Part shown: positions 5,156-6,476 of the stretch, piece by piece
How positions within the stretch are numbered: position 1 is the stretch's first letter
Layout: every line of letters begins with the position of its first letter
Source: Bacillota bacterium
GTDB taxonomy: Bacteria > Bacillota > Clostridia > Lachnospirales > Anaerotignaceae
Assembly: GCA_023413275.1 (NCBI GenBank)
Contig: JAEZPX010000106.1
Coordinates: 1-6,476, forward strand
Direction: 5' to 3'
DNA: 6,476 bases
Program-made: the position numbers and the translations under genes
Notes under the pieces: model-generated
Told to the model about the DNA's origin: nothing
Databases searched by the model: none
What the model saw: the letters and a program-made list of their open reading frames with translations, nothing else

Positions 5156-5203
5156 AAAAAAAGCCACAGAAAATCAAATAATCGGCGGTGGCTTTTTCTT
5201 TTT
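5156..5203 (+). terminator. Terminator of the LUD-domain gene
   Basis: A-rich DNA followed by GCCAC (5163-5167) pairs with GTGGC (5188-5192), extended by AAAAA/TTTTT pairs to a 10-bp stem with a 20-nt loop. The T-rich tail continues to 5203. It begins 47 bp after the stop codon. Confidence 0.75.
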
Positions 5204-5263
5204 AATAAATGATACTATAAAACCAGCAATATAATAAATCTCAAAGTTTAAACAAGAGGAATA

Positions 5264-5292
5264 TTCTCAAAAAGTTTCATGGTTATTATAAT
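5264..5292 (+). promoter_or_regulatory. Predicted promoter of the YyaL/DUF255 gene
   Basis: TTCTCA (5264-5269), a 17-bp spacer and a perfect TATAAT (5287-5292) lie between the upstream terminator and the gene. The start near 5299 gives a leader of about 63 nt. TATACT at 5326-5331 is a second -10-like box without a good -35. Confidence 0.45.
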
Positions 5293-5349
5293 AAAGCCAA
5301 AATCAGTAAATATATTTTTTACGGTTATACTAAAGAAGAAACTTTTGAG
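5266..5349. repeat. Inverted repeat pair ahead of the YyaL/DUF255 gene
   Basis: CTCAAAAAGTTTC (5266-5278) is the reverse complement, apart from one extra A, of GAAACTTTTGAG (5338-5349). The left arm overlaps the predicted -35 box and the right arm runs into the ribosome binding site (5348-5354). It could be a paired protein-binding site, or an RNA stem if transcription starts further upstream. Nothing more can be said from sequence. Confidence 0.35.
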
Positions 5350-5361
5350 AGGAGTGTTAAT

Positions 5362-6476
5362 TTGTCACAACAAATTTATACAAATAAATTAATAGAAGAA
5401 ACTTCACCCTATTTGCTACAGCATGCTCACAATCCTGTGCAGTGGTATCCTTGGGGAAAAGAAGCCTTCCAAAAAGCAAAATTGGAGGATAAGCCGGTTT
5501 TTTTAAGTATTGGCTACAGTACCTGTCACTGGTGCCACGTTATGGCTCATGAAAGCTTTGAGGATGAGAAAGTGGCAGAGCTTTTGAACAACTCATTTAT
5601 TGCAATCAAAGTTGATAAAGAAGAACGTCCTGATATTGACAGCATCTATATGACGGTTTGCCAAGCCTTCACGGGAAGAGGCGGTTGGCCTACTAGTATT
5701 TTTATGACGTGGGAACAAAAACCTTTTTTTGCTGGAACCTATTTCCCAAAGGAAAATGGGTATGGAATTATGGGTTTCAAAAGTTTATTGAGAGCGATTC
5801 ATGAAAAATGGGAAACAAACAGGGAAGAATTGCTACATTCCGCAGAGGAGATTGTGACAGTTTTTCAAAGAGAGAACTCTCTGCATGAAGAAGCAGACTA
5901 TACTTTAATAGACGCAGCCATAGAGCAATATCACAAAAGCTATGATGAGGCATATGGTGGATTTGGAGTTGCACCTAAGTTTCCTGCCCCTCATAATTTG
6001 CTCTTTCTATTGCAGCAATATGAAAAAAAAGGTGAGGAAAAACACCTTGAGATGGTTGAAAACACCTTAACTCAATTGTACAAAGGTGGTATTTTCGACC
6101 ATATTGGGTTTGGCTTCAGCAGATATTCTACGGATCGGCAATTTCTGGTGCCCCATTTTGAAAAGATGCTATATGATAACGCATTGCTGATCCTTGCTTA
6201 TTGCAAGACCTTTGAACTCACCCAGAAACCTTTTTATCGTGAAGTTGCTGAGAAAATCGCAACTTATATCCTGCGAGAAATGACCTCTTCCGAAGGGGGA
6301 TTTTATAGCGCACAGGATGCGGACAGTGATGGTGAGGAAGGAAAATATTATGTGTTTGAGCCCACTGAAATCCTTAATATTCTGGGTAAAGAAAAAGGTG
6401 AAGCATTTAATCAACAATATGATATTACACAAGAAGGGAATTTCTTGAGAAAAAGCATCCCCAACTTATTGCAAAA
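5362..6476 (+). CDS. YyaL/DUF255 thioredoxin-domain protein (SSP411-like), N-terminal part
   Basis: 371 codons of a protein family usually about 650-700 aa long; the frame is open to the window edge. The N-terminus carries the family signature YLLQHAHNPVQWYPWG (17-32). A thioredoxin-like domain follows, with the motif C55-H-W-C58 in STCHWCHVMAHESFED, then VDKEERPDID and GGWPTSIFM. From about residue 190 begins the second half, related to six-hairpin (alpha/alpha)6-barrel glycosidase-like folds, with GGFGVAPKFPAPHN (K206), GGIFDHIGFGFSRYS, PHFEKMLYDNA (H265) and SAQDADSDGEEGKYY (316-330). The molecular function of the family is not established; thiol-disulfide or sugar-related roles are guesses. 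The start is TTG at 5362, with AGAGGAG at 5348-5354 seven nt upstream; the first in-frame ATG (codon 61) lies beyond the CxxC motif. No signal peptide is seen. Confidence 0.93.
   Translation, partial: MSQQIYTNKLIEETSPYLLQHAHNPVQWYPWGKEAFQKAKLEDKPVFLSIGYSTCHWCHVMAHESFEDEKVAELLNNSFIAIKVDKEERPDIDSIYMTVCQAFTGRGGWPTSIFMTWEQKPFFAGTYFPKENGYGIMGFKSLLRAIHEKWETNREELLHSAEEIVTVFQRENSLHEEADYTLIDAAIEQYHKSYDEAYGGFGVAPKFPAPHNLLFLLQQYEKKGEEKHLEMVENTLTQLYKGGIFDHIGFGFSRYSTDRQFLVPHFEKMLYDNALLILAYCKTFELTQKPFYREVAEKIATYILREMTSSEGGFYSAQDADSDGEEGKYYVFEPTEILNILGKEKGEAFNQQYDITQEGNFLRKSIPNLLQ

Overview
The window looks like a chromosomal segment from a low-GC, Gram-positive anaerobe of the class Clostridia. The intergenic DNA is AT-rich, ribosome binding sites are strong AGGAGG types, genes end in stem-loops with T-runs, one gene starts with TTG, and the protein families present (4HB-type chemoreceptor, stand-alone LUD protein, AP2-like integrase) are common there. 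Genus cannot be decided from the sequence.

Layout, left to right. (1) Positions 1-1657, minus strand: a methyl-accepting chemotaxis receptor, complete at its N-terminus and cut off by the window edge near its C-terminus. (2) Positions 1803-3239: a 1437-bp segment bounded by perfect 26-bp inverted repeats. It holds a single intact tyrosine recombinase gene (minus strand) and, next to the right-hand repeat, a perfect consensus TTGACA-N17-TATAAT promoter pointing outward to the right. (3) Positions 3240-3771: AT-rich non-coding DNA with a second promoter, a strong hairpin and a terminator (possibly a small RNA), then the terminator of the next gene. (4) Positions 3772-4104, minus strand: a 110-aa XRE-family regulator. 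Its upstream region carries overlapping divergent promoters and three related TGTA-N3-TACA-like dyads. (5) Positions 4468-5109, plus strand: a stand-alone LUD-domain (LutC/YkgG-like) protein preceded by a structured leader with a terminator-like hairpin. (6) Positions 5362-6476, plus strand: the N-terminal half of a YyaL/DUF255 thioredoxin-domain protein, running off the right edge.

The most interesting reading is that region 2 is a self-contained DNA inversion switch. Each repeat has an internal dyad like a tyrosine-recombinase core site, the two sites are in inverted orientation, and the recombinase lies between them. As drawn, the outward promoter fires right into non-coding DNA ending in terminators. 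If the segment inverted, the same promoter would face left and sit about 200 bp upstream of the chemoreceptor start, with a leader of about 196 nt. This would be phase variation of a chemoreceptor. The main alternative is that the repeats are terminal inverted repeats of a compact single-gene transposon. The sequence alone does not decide between these; no target-site duplication is evident.

The right half looks like ordinary chromosome: a likely autoregulated XRE gene and two independent plus-strand genes of poorly defined function, separated by a terminator.
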